From Sphingomonas sp. BAUL-RG-20F-R05-02 (GTDB lineage Bacteria > Pseudomonadota > Alphaproteobacteria > Sphingomonadales > Sphingomonadaceae): 64,000 nt of DNA. The stretch lies in contig NZ_JAKNQH010000007.1 of NCBI RefSeq assembly GCF_022662305.1, forward strand, positions 142,727-206,726, written 5' to 3'. A program made the position numbers and the translations under genes. This document shows, in pieces, positions 35,730-43,850 of the stretch (its first letter is position 1; every line of letters begins with the position of its first letter). Below the pieces are notes generated by a model that made no database searches, was not told where the DNA came from, and worked only from the letters and a program-made list of their open reading frames with translations.

Positions 35730-36673
35730 ACCAAATGCCCCTGTCTGGCGCGGCGGAGGGTCTAGTACCCTCCGCCGAATTGACGCCCGCCGCGCTGCCG
35801 TTCCTGCGCGAGCTAGGCGATCTTAAGCGGGTCTTCTCCGCGCAGGCGCCTGGATCGATCGCGGAACGTTTGTTCGCCCTTGGCTGGGCGGCGCTGGTGC
35901 GCGGCGACGCTCCTGCGGAGGTGATGGAACAGGTGACCGGTGCCGCGCTGGTATCGGCGCGGCTGGGGGATCTCGACCTTGCGACACTGAACAGGCTCGG
36001 GCTCGGCGACGATGCGGTGACGGTGCTCGAACGCGCATTCGACGAAGTTACCCACGACCTTAATCCCGCGCTGGCGCAGCGGCTGCGTGCCGCGCTTGCG
36101 CGGGGACGCCCCGTGCCGGGCCCGGTGCCAAGCTTCGTTGGCAAGCTCGCGCATCAGCCCCGCGCGGGTGTTACCTGCCCCGGGCATCCCCGAATCCTGT
36201 TGCAGCCCGCGGAAAATCACGCCGAGCATTGCCTGATGGTCGCGGTATATGGCGTGCTTGCCAGTCCGTGGCACGGCGCGGACCCGGTCTCAGTGTTTCT
36301 TGCGGGCATGGCGCACCATTTCCACAATGCCGACATGCCCGACAGCGGCTATTCGGGCGAGATACTGCTCGGCGACCGCCTCGACACCGCGATTGCGACC
36401 GCGCGGCAGGCATGTCTTGATGAACTCGCTGCAACCGCGCCTGACCTCGCACTGGTGATAACGGCGGCGCTCGCGCCAATTGGTGGCGACGTCACGCCAG
36501 AAGCGCGCGCGTTCCACGTCGCCGACGTGCTCGACCGCGTGCTCGAGATCGAGCAGCATCTTCGCGCGGCAGGGCTGACGATGCAGGTCGTGCTTCACGA
36601 TTACGGGCTGGTCCATGATGGCCCGGCAAAAACTTTCCACGACCGCATCCTTGCCGACGCCGGGCTCGCCTAA
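35726..36673 (+). CDS. HD-domain protein of the inositol/YcaO operon
   Basis: A 315-residue protein. The N-terminal half (about 1-150) is helical and Ala/Leu-rich with no recognised domain. The second half looks like an HD phosphohydrolase: AENHAEHCLMVA (His), FLAGMAHHFHNADMP (His-His-x-x-Asn in place of the usual HD) and AFHVADVLDRVLEI (late Asp). HD proteins hydrolyse phosphate esters or act on nucleotides. Here it could dephosphorylate an inositol phosphate or pseudodisaccharide phosphate, which is inference. The GTG at 35726 overlaps the ino1 stop (GTGA); ATG 35735 is the alternative. The frame upstream of this is inside ino1. Confidence 0.7.
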   Translation: MNQMPLSGAAEGLVPSAELTPAALPFLRELGDLKRVFSAQAPGSIAERLFALGWAALVRGDAPAEVMEQVTGAALVSARLGDLDLATLNRLGLGDDAVTVLERAFDEVTHDLNPALAQRLRAALARGRPVPGPVPSFVGKLAHQPRAGVTCPGHPRILLQPAENHAEHCLMVAVYGVLASPWHGADPVSVFLAGMAHHFHNADMPDSGYSGEILLGDRLDTAIATARQACLDELAATAPDLALVITAALAPIGGDVTPEARAFHVADVLDRVLEIEQHLRAAGLTMQVVLHDYGLVHDGPAKTFHDRILADAGLA

Positions 36674-37809
36674 TGCCCGCACTGGCGTTTACCGAGATGC
36701 CGCTGGTATCCCCTGTCACGGGGCAAACGCTTGCCTATGACACGCTGCATTCGCTCGCCGCGCCGGGGGAGCGCTGGCCGGTGGTGGATGGCATCCCCTA
36801 TCTACGCGTCGATAGCGAAGGGCTTGCCGCAGTCGCACTCGACCATCTCGACGCGGGCTGCCCCGACGATGCGCTGATTGCGCTTCTCACAGATCAGGAT
36901 GCGTGGTGGACCGGACCCGCGACCAACTTGACCGAACTTACGCGGCTTGTCCGCGAACGCGAAACGCTATCGCTGCGCGAGGCGATGGCGTTGCTGCGGC
37001 TGGGCCCGGTCGCGGATTATTTCGCTTATCGCTGGAGCGATCCGACCTATCTCGCGGGGCTGGCGCTGCTCGAAATGCAGGCGACGCCTACCGGAGTCGC
37101 GTTCGAGCTGGCGTGTGGAATTGGCCATTATCTCCGCGAGCTCACGCGGCGCGGCATCGAATGCCTCGGCGCGGATGTGGTGTTCGCCAAATGCTGGCTT
37201 GCAAAAAACTGGGTCGCCCCCGGGGCGCACTACGTCGTTTTCGATGCCGCCGCGCAATGGCCAGTTGTGCACACGCGGTTCGGTCTCGTGATGTGTCACG
37301 ACGCCTTCTATTTCCTGCCCGATCAGACGGAGGTGGCCGCCCGGTTGCGCAACGCCCTCACTGAAGGGGGAACGCTCGCAATAAGTCATCTGCACAATTC
37401 GGAGCACGCCGGAGGCGCAATGGGGCCGGCATTGTCCGCTTCAGGTTGGGCTGCGCTTTTCCCTGACGCACAGGTCTATGACGAACGCGCGTTGCTTGTT
37501 GCGTTGCTCGGGGGCACGGTTGCCGCCCCGAGTGGCTGGACACCGGAACCCTCTGTTGAAGCGTGGTCGCTGGTCGAAGGAGCGGGGCCGCCGCGTCCGA
37601 TTGCACGGGGGTTAGCCATGCCGCCTGACGGAGCCGTGCTGCGGCGCAATCCGCTGCTTGGCGACGATGGATCGGTTCGCTGGCCGTCAAAGCGGTATCA
37701 GGACGAATACGCTGCGGGCTGCTTCTGGGCAGATCCTGCCGGCGCCTCGCCGTTCAACGCGGATGACGTCCGCCTGAGGCGCCTTGTCGATTTGCCGGAG
37801 CGATGGTGA
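36673..37809 (+). CDS. Class I SAM-dependent methyltransferase of the inositol/YcaO operon
   Basis: A 378-residue protein. The first about 50 residues (LVSPVTGQTLAYDTLHSLAA, then WPVVDGIPYLR) resemble a Trm112/zinc-ribbon-like leader without its cysteines. The methyltransferase core has motif I VAFELACGIGHYLREL (about 137-152), an acidic ECLGADVVF loop and FGLVMCHDAFYFLPDQ as motif IV. The C-terminal about 110 residues (RYQDEYAAGCFW) are not a known domain. It would transfer a methyl group from SAM to an intermediate of this pathway; the acceptor is unknown. The start overlaps the previous stop by one base (TAATG). Confidence 0.75.
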   Translation: MPALAFTEMPLVSPVTGQTLAYDTLHSLAAPGERWPVVDGIPYLRVDSEGLAAVALDHLDAGCPDDALIALLTDQDAWWTGPATNLTELTRLVRERETLSLREAMALLRLGPVADYFAYRWSDPTYLAGLALLEMQATPTGVAFELACGIGHYLRELTRRGIECLGADVVFAKCWLAKNWVAPGAHYVVFDAAAQWPVVHTRFGLVMCHDAFYFLPDQTEVAARLRNALTEGGTLAISHLHNSEHAGGAMGPALSASGWAALFPDAQVYDERALLVALLGGTVAAPSGWTPEPSVEAWSLVEGAGPPRPIARGLAMPPDGAVLRRNPLLGDDGSVRWPSKRYQDEYAAGCFWADPAGASPFNADDVRLRRLVDLPERW

Positions 37810-38804
37810 TGCGGTGGGGAATCGTAGGCTTTGGCTGGGTAGCACGCGATTACATGGTCCCCGGAATTGTCGCGGCGGGCGGGGCAGTGACGGCGGTAGC
37901 CGATCCTTCCCCGGAAGCGCGCGCGCGGGCGAAACGAATTGGGATCGTCGCTTTCGAGACAACTGAAGCGATGCTGACGTCGGGTTTGTGCGACCTCGTT
38001 TATATCGCGACGCCCAACGATGCGCATCTCGCCCCCGTCCGCGCTTGCGCGGCGGCGGGGATCCCAATGCTGTGTGAGAAACCGCTCGCCGCCTCGCTCA
38101 AGCAGGGCGAGGCGATGGCGGCTGCGGTTAAAGACGGCCCGCTCTACGGCACCGCGTTCGACCAGCGGCATCACCCCGCACATCGCCGGATCGCGGAAGC
38201 CGTCGCGAACGATGCGATCGGTCGCCCCGTTGCGATCCGTATCCTATACGCTTGTTGGGTCGACCCCGACTGGACTCCCGATGGCGGCGCGCACGACAAC
38301 TGGCGCGCCGATCCGGTCCGCGCGGGCGGTGGTGCGGTGATCGATCTTGCGCTGCACGGGCTCGACCTCGCCGAGTGTCTGCTGGGTGAACCACTGATCG
38401 ACCTGTCGATTGCATTGCAAAGCCGAATTCATGCCTATGCGGTCGACGACGGTGGGATGCTCTCTGCCCGCTCGGCGTCGGGCGCGCTGTTCCAAAGCCA
38501 TGTCGCCTATAACTGCGCGGAGAACCTACCGCGCCGTAGGCTCGAGGTCCTTGGCGAGCGCGGGTTGCTTATCGCTACCAACACAATGGGTCAGACCGCG
38601 GGCGGCACTCTGGTGCAGCAATGCGGCAGCACCGGCGCGCAGACGTCGCTCACCTTTGACACTGCGACCTCGCCCTTCGCTGCGCAGGCTGCTGCGTTCA
38701 TGGCGGCGGCATGTGGCGAACCGCATGATTTTTCGATGCCCCGCGATCTGGCGCTGATGCGCTTATTCGACCGGGCCTATCAGAAAGCACGATCATGCCT
38801 TTAA
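37803..38804 (+). CDS. Gfo/Idh/MocA family oxidoreductase
   Basis: A 333-residue NAD(P)-dependent dehydrogenase. The N-terminal Rossmann fold starts WGIVGFGWVARDYMVPGI; the family's EKP motif is present as MLCEKPLAASL (about 96-106); and the C-terminal alpha/beta domain has GGGAVIDLALHGLDLAECLLG, which includes the catalytic His. The family oxidises sugars and cyclitols, inositol 2-dehydrogenase being one member, which fits the inositol gene at the head of the operon. It could make a keto-inositol or keto-sugar for later steps. The start is ATG 37803 or ATG 37809; both overlap the methyltransferase end. Confidence 0.85.
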   Translation: MVMRWGIVGFGWVARDYMVPGIVAAGGAVTAVADPSPEARARAKRIGIVAFETTEAMLTSGLCDLVYIATPNDAHLAPVRACAAAGIPMLCEKPLAASLKQGEAMAAAVKDGPLYGTAFDQRHHPAHRRIAEAVANDAIGRPVAIRILYACWVDPDWTPDGGAHDNWRADPVRAGGGAVIDLALHGLDLAECLLGEPLIDLSIALQSRIHAYAVDDGGMLSARSASGALFQSHVAYNCAENLPRRRLEVLGERGLLIATNTMGQTAGGTLVQQCGSTGAQTSLTFDTATSPFAAQAAAFMAAACGEPHDFSMPRDLALMRLFDRAYQKARSCL

Positions 38805-39610
38805 GCTGGTTCGCCTGCGCCAATTGCGGGTTCTGGCAGCGTCATTTTGCGCCGCCTGATTGCCCCGTCTGCACCGATGTCCGCAACGATCTGCCCGAGG
38901 ATGGCTGGTGCTTCCTCCCCGAAGCCGACGTCGCCGCAACGCATGGCGGGTCCGCGCGCGAGGTCGCACCTGGCCTGTGGGCGTTCACCACCAGTCCCAC
39001 GCTCGGGCTCGGCGGGACCGGCTGGCTGATTGTGCGCGACGGCGGCAACATCGCGTTCGAGGCGGCGCCTTATTACTCGGTCGCGATGCTAGCGCAGATC
39101 GAGGCGCTCGGCGGTATTGCGTTCCTCGCGGCGAGCCATGCGCATGGATACGGCGCGCTGTTCCAGCTCCAGTACCTGTTCGACCCCGAGGTGGTCGCGA
39201 TTCAGCGCGACGACCTCCAGCTGACCAAGGCGTTCCGAGTCACCATGCCATACGACGACACACTAGAACTCGCGCCAGGGTACACGCTCTATCATGTCGG
39301 CGGGCATTACGAGGGGCAGGCTGCGCTTCACGATGCACCGGGACGCCGCCTGTTCTGCGGCGACATGTTCAAGATCGACCAGGATCCCGCCGGTCGGTCA
39401 CTCGCAATTTCGAGCCACAAAGCGTTTCATAAGGATATTCCGCTGACTCACGCTGAACTCCGCCGCTACCGTGAAGCCATCGCCCCGCTCGATTTCGACG
39501 CGGTGCTGACCCCGTTCGAATATGCCCCCGAAGTCGATCGCGCGGTTACGCTTGCCGCGCTCGACGATGGACTTGCGCGTGCGCCGGGCGTGCAGAGGTT
39601 TGCGCTGTGA
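38795..39610 (+). CDS. Rubredoxin-like zinc ribbon fused to a metallo-beta-lactamase fold
   Basis: A 271-residue protein. The N-terminus carries C8-x2-C11 and C23-x2-C26, a rubredoxin or zinc-ribbon site. The rest is a metallo-beta-lactamase fold: SHAHGYGA (115-117 as His-Ala-His), VGGHYEGQAAL (His171) and RLFCGDMFKID (Asp190). The usual HxHxDH is reduced to HAHGYG, lacking the Asp-His pair, so one metal site should be absent or altered. It could be a hydrolase with one metal or a redox protein. It overlaps the oxidoreductase gene by 10 bases and the YcaO gene by 4, so it belongs to the same pathway. Confidence 0.78.
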   Translation: MPLSWFACANCGFWQRHFAPPDCPVCTDVRNDLPEDGWCFLPEADVAATHGGSAREVAPGLWAFTTSPTLGLGGTGWLIVRDGGNIAFEAAPYYSVAMLAQIEALGGIAFLAASHAHGYGALFQLQYLFDPEVVAIQRDDLQLTKAFRVTMPYDDTLELAPGYTLYHVGGHYEGQAALHDAPGRRLFCGDMFKIDQDPAGRSLAISSHKAFHKDIPLTHAELRRYREAIAPLDFDAVLTPFEYAPEVDRAVTLAALDDGLARAPGVQRFAL

Positions 39611-41106
39611 GGATCGGGCTCTCCGCCGATCTCGGCCCCGCCGCGCGCGCCTATCTCGATGCGTTTCCCAAAGGCGATGTCATCGCCTTCCCAATCCATC
39701 CGCTCGACCGGCTCGGCATTCCCGTCTGGGTCGTCGCGCTGTTCCCGGAGGATCCCGCGCTTGGCGGGATTATGCCCTACGGCGTCGGTTATGGCGCGAC
39801 CGACGAAGCTGCAGTGCTCGGCGGGCTTGGCGAGATCGCCGAGATGGTGTGGCCGACGCTGACGCTCGGCGCGCGCGGCAAGACGCGCGGGAGCTATGCC
39901 GATCTGGTCCGCAGCCTCGGCGCACACGCGGTCGCCGATCCGCTAACGCTGTGCCTGCCTGCGGGGTCACCAGTCGATCATGAAACGGTGCTCGAATGGG
40001 TCGAGGCCAGACGCTGGGCGGATGGCTCCAGCGTGCTGGTCCCAATTGACCTCGCGGCCTATTCGTCAAAGGAACTGACCCCGGGTTACCAGCCGTTCAC
40101 AACGATCATCTCGAACGGGATGGGCGCCGGTCCCGATCTCGACTGGGCAATCGGGCACGGGCTGTGCGAGATTCTCCAGCGCGACGGCAACGGCCTGTTG
40201 TTTCGCGCGCTCGACCGTGGGGTTATGCTCGATCTCGACACCAGCCTTGCGCCTTCGACCACCGCGATTCTCGAGCGGTTCGAGGCGGCGGGAATCCGCG
40301 CGATGCCTAAGTTCGCCACCGATCAGTTTGGAATGCCAAACCTTTACTGCGTCGGAATTGATGAACACACGCCCCCCGCCGCGCCGATCATGGTGACCGC
40401 TTGCGGAGAAGCGTGTCACTCCGACCGCACCGCCGCGCTCGACAAGTGCCTGACTGAATTTGCCGCAAGCCGTGCGCGCAAGGCTTTCGCGCATGGCCCA
40501 GCCGATCTCGTCGCACAGGTCGCACCCGCTGATTATGTCGCGCGGTTCATGGCGCAAGCCGGGGGTGCCGCCAAATCAAGTGACAGCCGCGCGTTCGATG
40601 CGATGCGCGACTGGACTGGGCGGGACGCCGCGACCTTGCGGGGGTGGCTCGCCGAATCGGTTCTGTCCGAACGCGGATCGCATAGCTTCGACGCATTGCC
40701 GACGCTGCCCACACCCGACGGCCATGCGCGCGCCGCCGCGGCGCGTGCGGCGGTCGAGGCGGCGGGGTTCGACGTGCTTTATGTCGACATGTCGCCCGCC
40801 GACCTCGCGATATCGGTGGTCAAGGTCATCGTCCCCGGCATGGAGGTCGAAACGATGAGCTATTACCGGATCGGCGCGCGCAACACTGAAAAGCTGCTTG
40901 CGCTCGACTCGCCGCTGATCAAGTTTGGCGTAAACGAAAGCCAGACTCTGCGCCGAGTCCGGCTGACCCCAGCGGATGCGGAGCGCCTGGGCAACCCGCT
41001 GTTCGACACCGCCGTCGCCGACGCGCTCGTCGGCCCACTGTACCCACTCTACCGCGAGCCCGAGGCGCATCACGTTGCCTTCGCCGACGAACGGAGGCGC
41101 GCATGA
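39607..41106 (+). CDS. YcaO-family ATP-dependent enzyme
   Basis: A 499-residue YcaO protein starting at a GTG that overlaps the previous stop. Nucleotide-site motifs are in order: GLGEIAEM with Glu76 and Glu79; NGMGAGPDLDWAIGHGL (Asn170); CEILQRD with Glu188, Gln191 and Arg192 (most family members have Glu where Gln191 is); HSDRTAALDKCLTEFAASR; and VDMSPADLAISVVKVIVPG. YcaO enzymes activate an amide with ATP to form azolines, thioamides or amidines, mostly on ribosomal peptides. There is no Pro-rich C-terminus, no fused E1-like domain and no short precursor ORF in the operon, so the substrate may be a small molecule. Confidence 0.85.
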   Translation: MRIGLSADLGPAARAYLDAFPKGDVIAFPIHPLDRLGIPVWVVALFPEDPALGGIMPYGVGYGATDEAAVLGGLGEIAEMVWPTLTLGARGKTRGSYADLVRSLGAHAVADPLTLCLPAGSPVDHETVLEWVEARRWADGSSVLVPIDLAAYSSKELTPGYQPFTTIISNGMGAGPDLDWAIGHGLCEILQRDGNGLLFRALDRGVMLDLDTSLAPSTTAILERFEAAGIRAMPKFATDQFGMPNLYCVGIDEHTPPAAPIMVTACGEACHSDRTAALDKCLTEFAASRARKAFAHGPADLVAQVAPADYVARFMAQAGGAAKSSDSRAFDAMRDWTGRDAATLRGWLAESVLSERGSHSFDALPTLPTPDGHARAAAARAAVEAAGFDVLYVDMSPADLAISVVKVIVPGMEVETMSYYRIGARNTEKLLALDSPLIKFGVNESQTLRRVRLTPADAERLGNPLFDTAVADALVGPLYPLYREPEAHHVAFADERRRA

Positions 41107-41933
41107 GCCTGCGCTACGCTTACAACACCAATGGCGCGGCAAACCATCGGCTCGACGATGCACTCCGGCTGATCGCGGACTCGGGCTATGCCGGCGTCGC
41201 GCTAACGCTCGATCATCATCACCTCGATCCATTCGCGTCCCGCTGGGAGCAGGAAGCCGACCGTGTCGCCGCGTTACTCGACACGCTGTCGCTCGGCAGC
41301 GTGATAGAGACCGGCGCGCGCTTTCTGCTCGATCCGCACAAGAAGCACGAGCCGACGCTGATTACCCCCGATGCGGACGGTCGCGCCCGACGCGTAACGT
41401 TCCTGTGCCGCGCGCTCGACGTGGCGGCGCGGCTCGGGAGCGAGACGGTGTCGTTCTGGGCGGGAGTGCCGTTGGCCGGTGTCGATCCCGCCGAGGCGCG
41501 ATCATGGCTCGACGCCGGACTAGAACAAGTGCTCGATCATGCCGAGCGGGTCGGTGTCGACGCGAGCTTTGAACCCGAGCCGGGAATGCTCATCGAGACG
41601 GTCGGCGATTACGACGCACTTGTCGCACGGCACCCGCGGCTTCGGCTCGCGCTCGATACCGGTCATTGTCTCGTCACCCAGGATATCGAACCCGCCGACG
41701 CGGTCCGCGACTATGCCACGCGGATCGGCACCGTGGCGGTGGAGGATATGCGTCGTGGCGACCATACGCATCTCCCTTTCGGGGAAGGTGACATGGACAT
41801 GCCCGCGGTGCTCACCGCGCTCAAGGCGATCAACTTCACCCGACTGGTTTGCGTCGAACTTGGGCGGGAAAGCCCGCGCGCACATGCCGCCATTCCGGAA
41901 TCGATCGCCTATCTGCGGAGCATTGAGGCATGA
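41103..41933 (+). CDS. Sugar phosphate isomerase/epimerase (AP endonuclease 2-like TIM barrel)
   Basis: A 276-residue TIM-barrel protein. Strand-end acidic and His residues follow the xylose isomerase-like pattern: SFEPEPGMLIE, LRLALDTGHCL, VAVEDMRRGDHTHLPFGEGD and VCVELGRESP, giving a set of Glu, Asp, His and Glu metal ligands. Such enzymes isomerise or dehydrate sugars and inosose derivatives (IolE, IolI, IolH). Next to inositol synthase and a Gfo/Idh/MocA dehydrogenase, an inosose- or keto-sugar-processing step is plausible but not proven. It overlaps YcaO and the glycosyltransferase by ATGA junctions. Confidence 0.82.
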   Translation: MSLRYAYNTNGAANHRLDDALRLIADSGYAGVALTLDHHHLDPFASRWEQEADRVAALLDTLSLGSVIETGARFLLDPHKKHEPTLITPDADGRARRVTFLCRALDVAARLGSETVSFWAGVPLAGVDPAEARSWLDAGLEQVLDHAERVGVDASFEPEPGMLIETVGDYDALVARHPRLRLALDTGHCLVTQDIEPADAVRDYATRIGTVAVEDMRRGDHTHLPFGEGDMDMPAVLTALKAINFTRLVCVELGRESPRAHAAIPESIAYLRSIEA

Positions 41934-43138
41934 GGATTTGCTTCGTCTCCCGCCGTTTCTTCCCGGCAATTTCAGGCATGTCGATCTATGCGATCAACCT
42001 GCTGCGCCAACTCGTCGCTGGTGGCCACGATGTCACGATGATCAGCCAATATTACGGTGATCCCGCACGTGCATCCGTCTATGGCGGTGGCCCGCCGCCC
42101 GCGGTACCGGGTGTACGCGTCCTCGGCCTTGAAGCGGTGGGCGAGCAGGCAAACGGCAATTTTGAACGTGATATAGACGGAATTGTTGATGCGATCGCGC
42201 TTGAGCACGCGCGTGCCCCTTTCGACATCCTACACGCTCAGTACGGCTATCCAACCGGCTGGGCGACCATGATCGCGGCCCGTCGCTTTGGTTTGCCCTG
42301 CGTCGTATCAATTCAGGGCGGCGACGGTCACTGGGTCGGCTCGTGCTGCGAGACGCACCGGCTCGCGATGGTACGCGTGCTTGATCATGCGGGAGCGTTG
42401 CTGATTGGCGGCGACAGCTTCGCGGGCGAAGTCCACGAACGCCTTGGCACCGCGCTCGACCGGTTTACAATCGTTCCGGGTGCAGTCGACACCTCCCATT
42501 TCACGCCAGCACTCAAGAACGAAACCGAAGGTCCGGTTCGCTTGCTGTATCATGGCCGGGTCGACGCCCGCAAAGGCGTGCTGGACTTTTTGCAAGCATT
42601 ACCGGACGTACATGGCAACTGGCGTGCAACCATCTCTGGCATTGGCCCCGACGTCGAACGCGCGAAGGTGCTTGCCACCGAACTTGGGCTTGCTGATCTC
42701 GTGATGTTCAGCGGGTATGCGGAATATGACGCGGTCCCCGAACTGTACCGAGCGCACGACGTCTTCGTGTCGCCGACTTATGCCGAAGGGTTCTCGAACA
42801 CGATTCTTGAGGCGATGGCGTGCGGTCTTGCGGTCGTCTCGTGCCATGCCGTGGGCGTGGTCGACTGCGTCCGCGATGACGAGAATGGGATGCTGACCGA
42901 TCCCGGCGATGTGCCTGCGCTGGCGGCCTCGCTGACCAGCGTCATTATCGACGCGGACCGGCGCGCGCGCTTGGCGAGGGCTGCACTAGCCGAATGCCGC
43001 CGGGTGTATAGCTGGGAAGCCGTCGGGCGGCAGATCAGCGGAATCTACCACAGCCTGCATGACCGCCCGCAAAGCCCGTTCGACGCAACGTTGCCGGTCA
43101 CTCCCTGCCGCTTTCGCAGCGAGCCACATCTGCTGTGA
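41930..43138 (+). CDS. GT4 glycosyltransferase of the inositol/YcaO operon
   Basis: A 402-residue retaining GT-B enzyme of family 4. The N-terminal start ICFVSRRFFPAISGMSIYAI has the Gly-rich donor loop; the C-terminal domain contains LLYHGRVDARKGVLDFLQAL and SPTYAEGFSNTILEAMACG (E-x7-E). MshA (GlcNAc transfer to inositol phosphate) and BshA belong to the same family. With ino1 at the head of the operon and a PIG-L deacetylase just after, an MshA-like transfer of a sugar to an inositol is the best guess. A seven-base gap separates it from the deacetylase gene. Confidence 0.87.
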   Translation: MRICFVSRRFFPAISGMSIYAINLLRQLVAGGHDVTMISQYYGDPARASVYGGGPPPAVPGVRVLGLEAVGEQANGNFERDIDGIVDAIALEHARAPFDILHAQYGYPTGWATMIAARRFGLPCVVSIQGGDGHWVGSCCETHRLAMVRVLDHAGALLIGGDSFAGEVHERLGTALDRFTIVPGAVDTSHFTPALKNETEGPVRLLYHGRVDARKGVLDFLQALPDVHGNWRATISGIGPDVERAKVLATELGLADLVMFSGYAEYDAVPELYRAHDVFVSPTYAEGFSNTILEAMACGLAVVSCHAVGVVDCVRDDENGMLTDPGDVPALAASLTSVIIDADRRARLARAALAECRRVYSWEAVGRQISGIYHSLHDRPQSPFDATLPVTPCRFRSEPHLL

Positions 43139-43145
43139 CCGACTG

Positions 43146-43850
43146 ATGAAGCTACTCGCAATATCACCCCATCTGGACGATGCCGCCTTTTCGGCCGGAG
43201 GGCTGCTTGCGTCCCGCGTCGACAAGGGCTGGTCCGTCACGATAGTGACCTGCTTCACCGGCAACGTCGGGCACCCGACCGGTTTCGCGCTCGCCTGTCA
43301 ACTCGACAAGGGGTTGGGCATCGGTGTCGACTATATGGCGCTGCGCCGCGCAGAAGACCAGATGGCGTGCGATGCGCTTGGCGCACGTGCAATCCATTTA
43401 CCGTTCCTGGAAGCGCCGCACCGTGGTTACACCTCTGCAAAGATGTTGTTTGCCGAACGACTGCCCAATGACCGGATCGTCGATGATGTCGCGGCGGCAT
43501 TGGCCGGGCTCCTCGCGACGGAACGGCCGGCTCTCGTACTCGGGCCTTTGTGCCTCGGCAATCATGTCGACCACCACATCGTTCTGGACGCGATACGGCG
43601 TTCGTGTGCCGCTGATAGTGTATTGCTGTGGGAGGATTGGCCTTACGCAGACCGCGAAGAGCGCGTTGCCGCCAAGCCTGCGGTGATAGAACACCTGACG
43701 CATAAAACGCGCGCTCGGCGTATCGCCGCCTGCGCTGCGTACGGCTCGCAACTCGGCTTCCAGTTCGGCGGAGTCGAGGCGATGACCCGCCGGACCGAAC
43801 GGATCGCAGAAGAACGCTTTTACCCACTTGATCCACTTGACGTGGTCTGA
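43146..43850 (+). CDS. PIG-L family N-deacetylase
   Basis: A 234-residue LmbE/PIG-L protein. The zinc motif is SPHLDDAAFSAGG (His9, Asp11, Asp12) and the second metal motif NHVDHHIVLDA lies at about 139-149. The family removes acetyl groups from N-acetylglucosaminides: MshB in mycothiol, BshB in bacillithiol, and PIG-L in GPI anchors. Preceded by a GT4 enzyme and an inositol synthase, it would release GlcN-inositol or a relative. The start is ATG 43146, where the conserved sequence begins; the frame extends upstream into the glycosyltransferase gene. It is the last gene of the operon. Confidence 0.88.
   Translation: MKLLAISPHLDDAAFSAGGLLASRVDKGWSVTIVTCFTGNVGHPTGFALACQLDKGLGIGVDYMALRRAEDQMACDALGARAIHLPFLEAPHRGYTSAKMLFAERLPNDRIVDDVAAALAGLLATERPALVLGPLCLGNHVDHHIVLDAIRRSCAADSVLLWEDWPYADREERVAAKPAVIEHLTHKTRARRIAACAAYGSQLGFQFGGVEAMTRRTERIAEERFYPLDPLDVV

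Noticed and set aside
34548..43850. Assignment of the operon as the ebo (EboA-F) cluster
   Set aside because: The TIM-barrel protein is reminiscent of one Ebo component, but the UbiA prenyltransferase, TatD-like hydrolase and dehydroquinate-synthase-like genes are missing.
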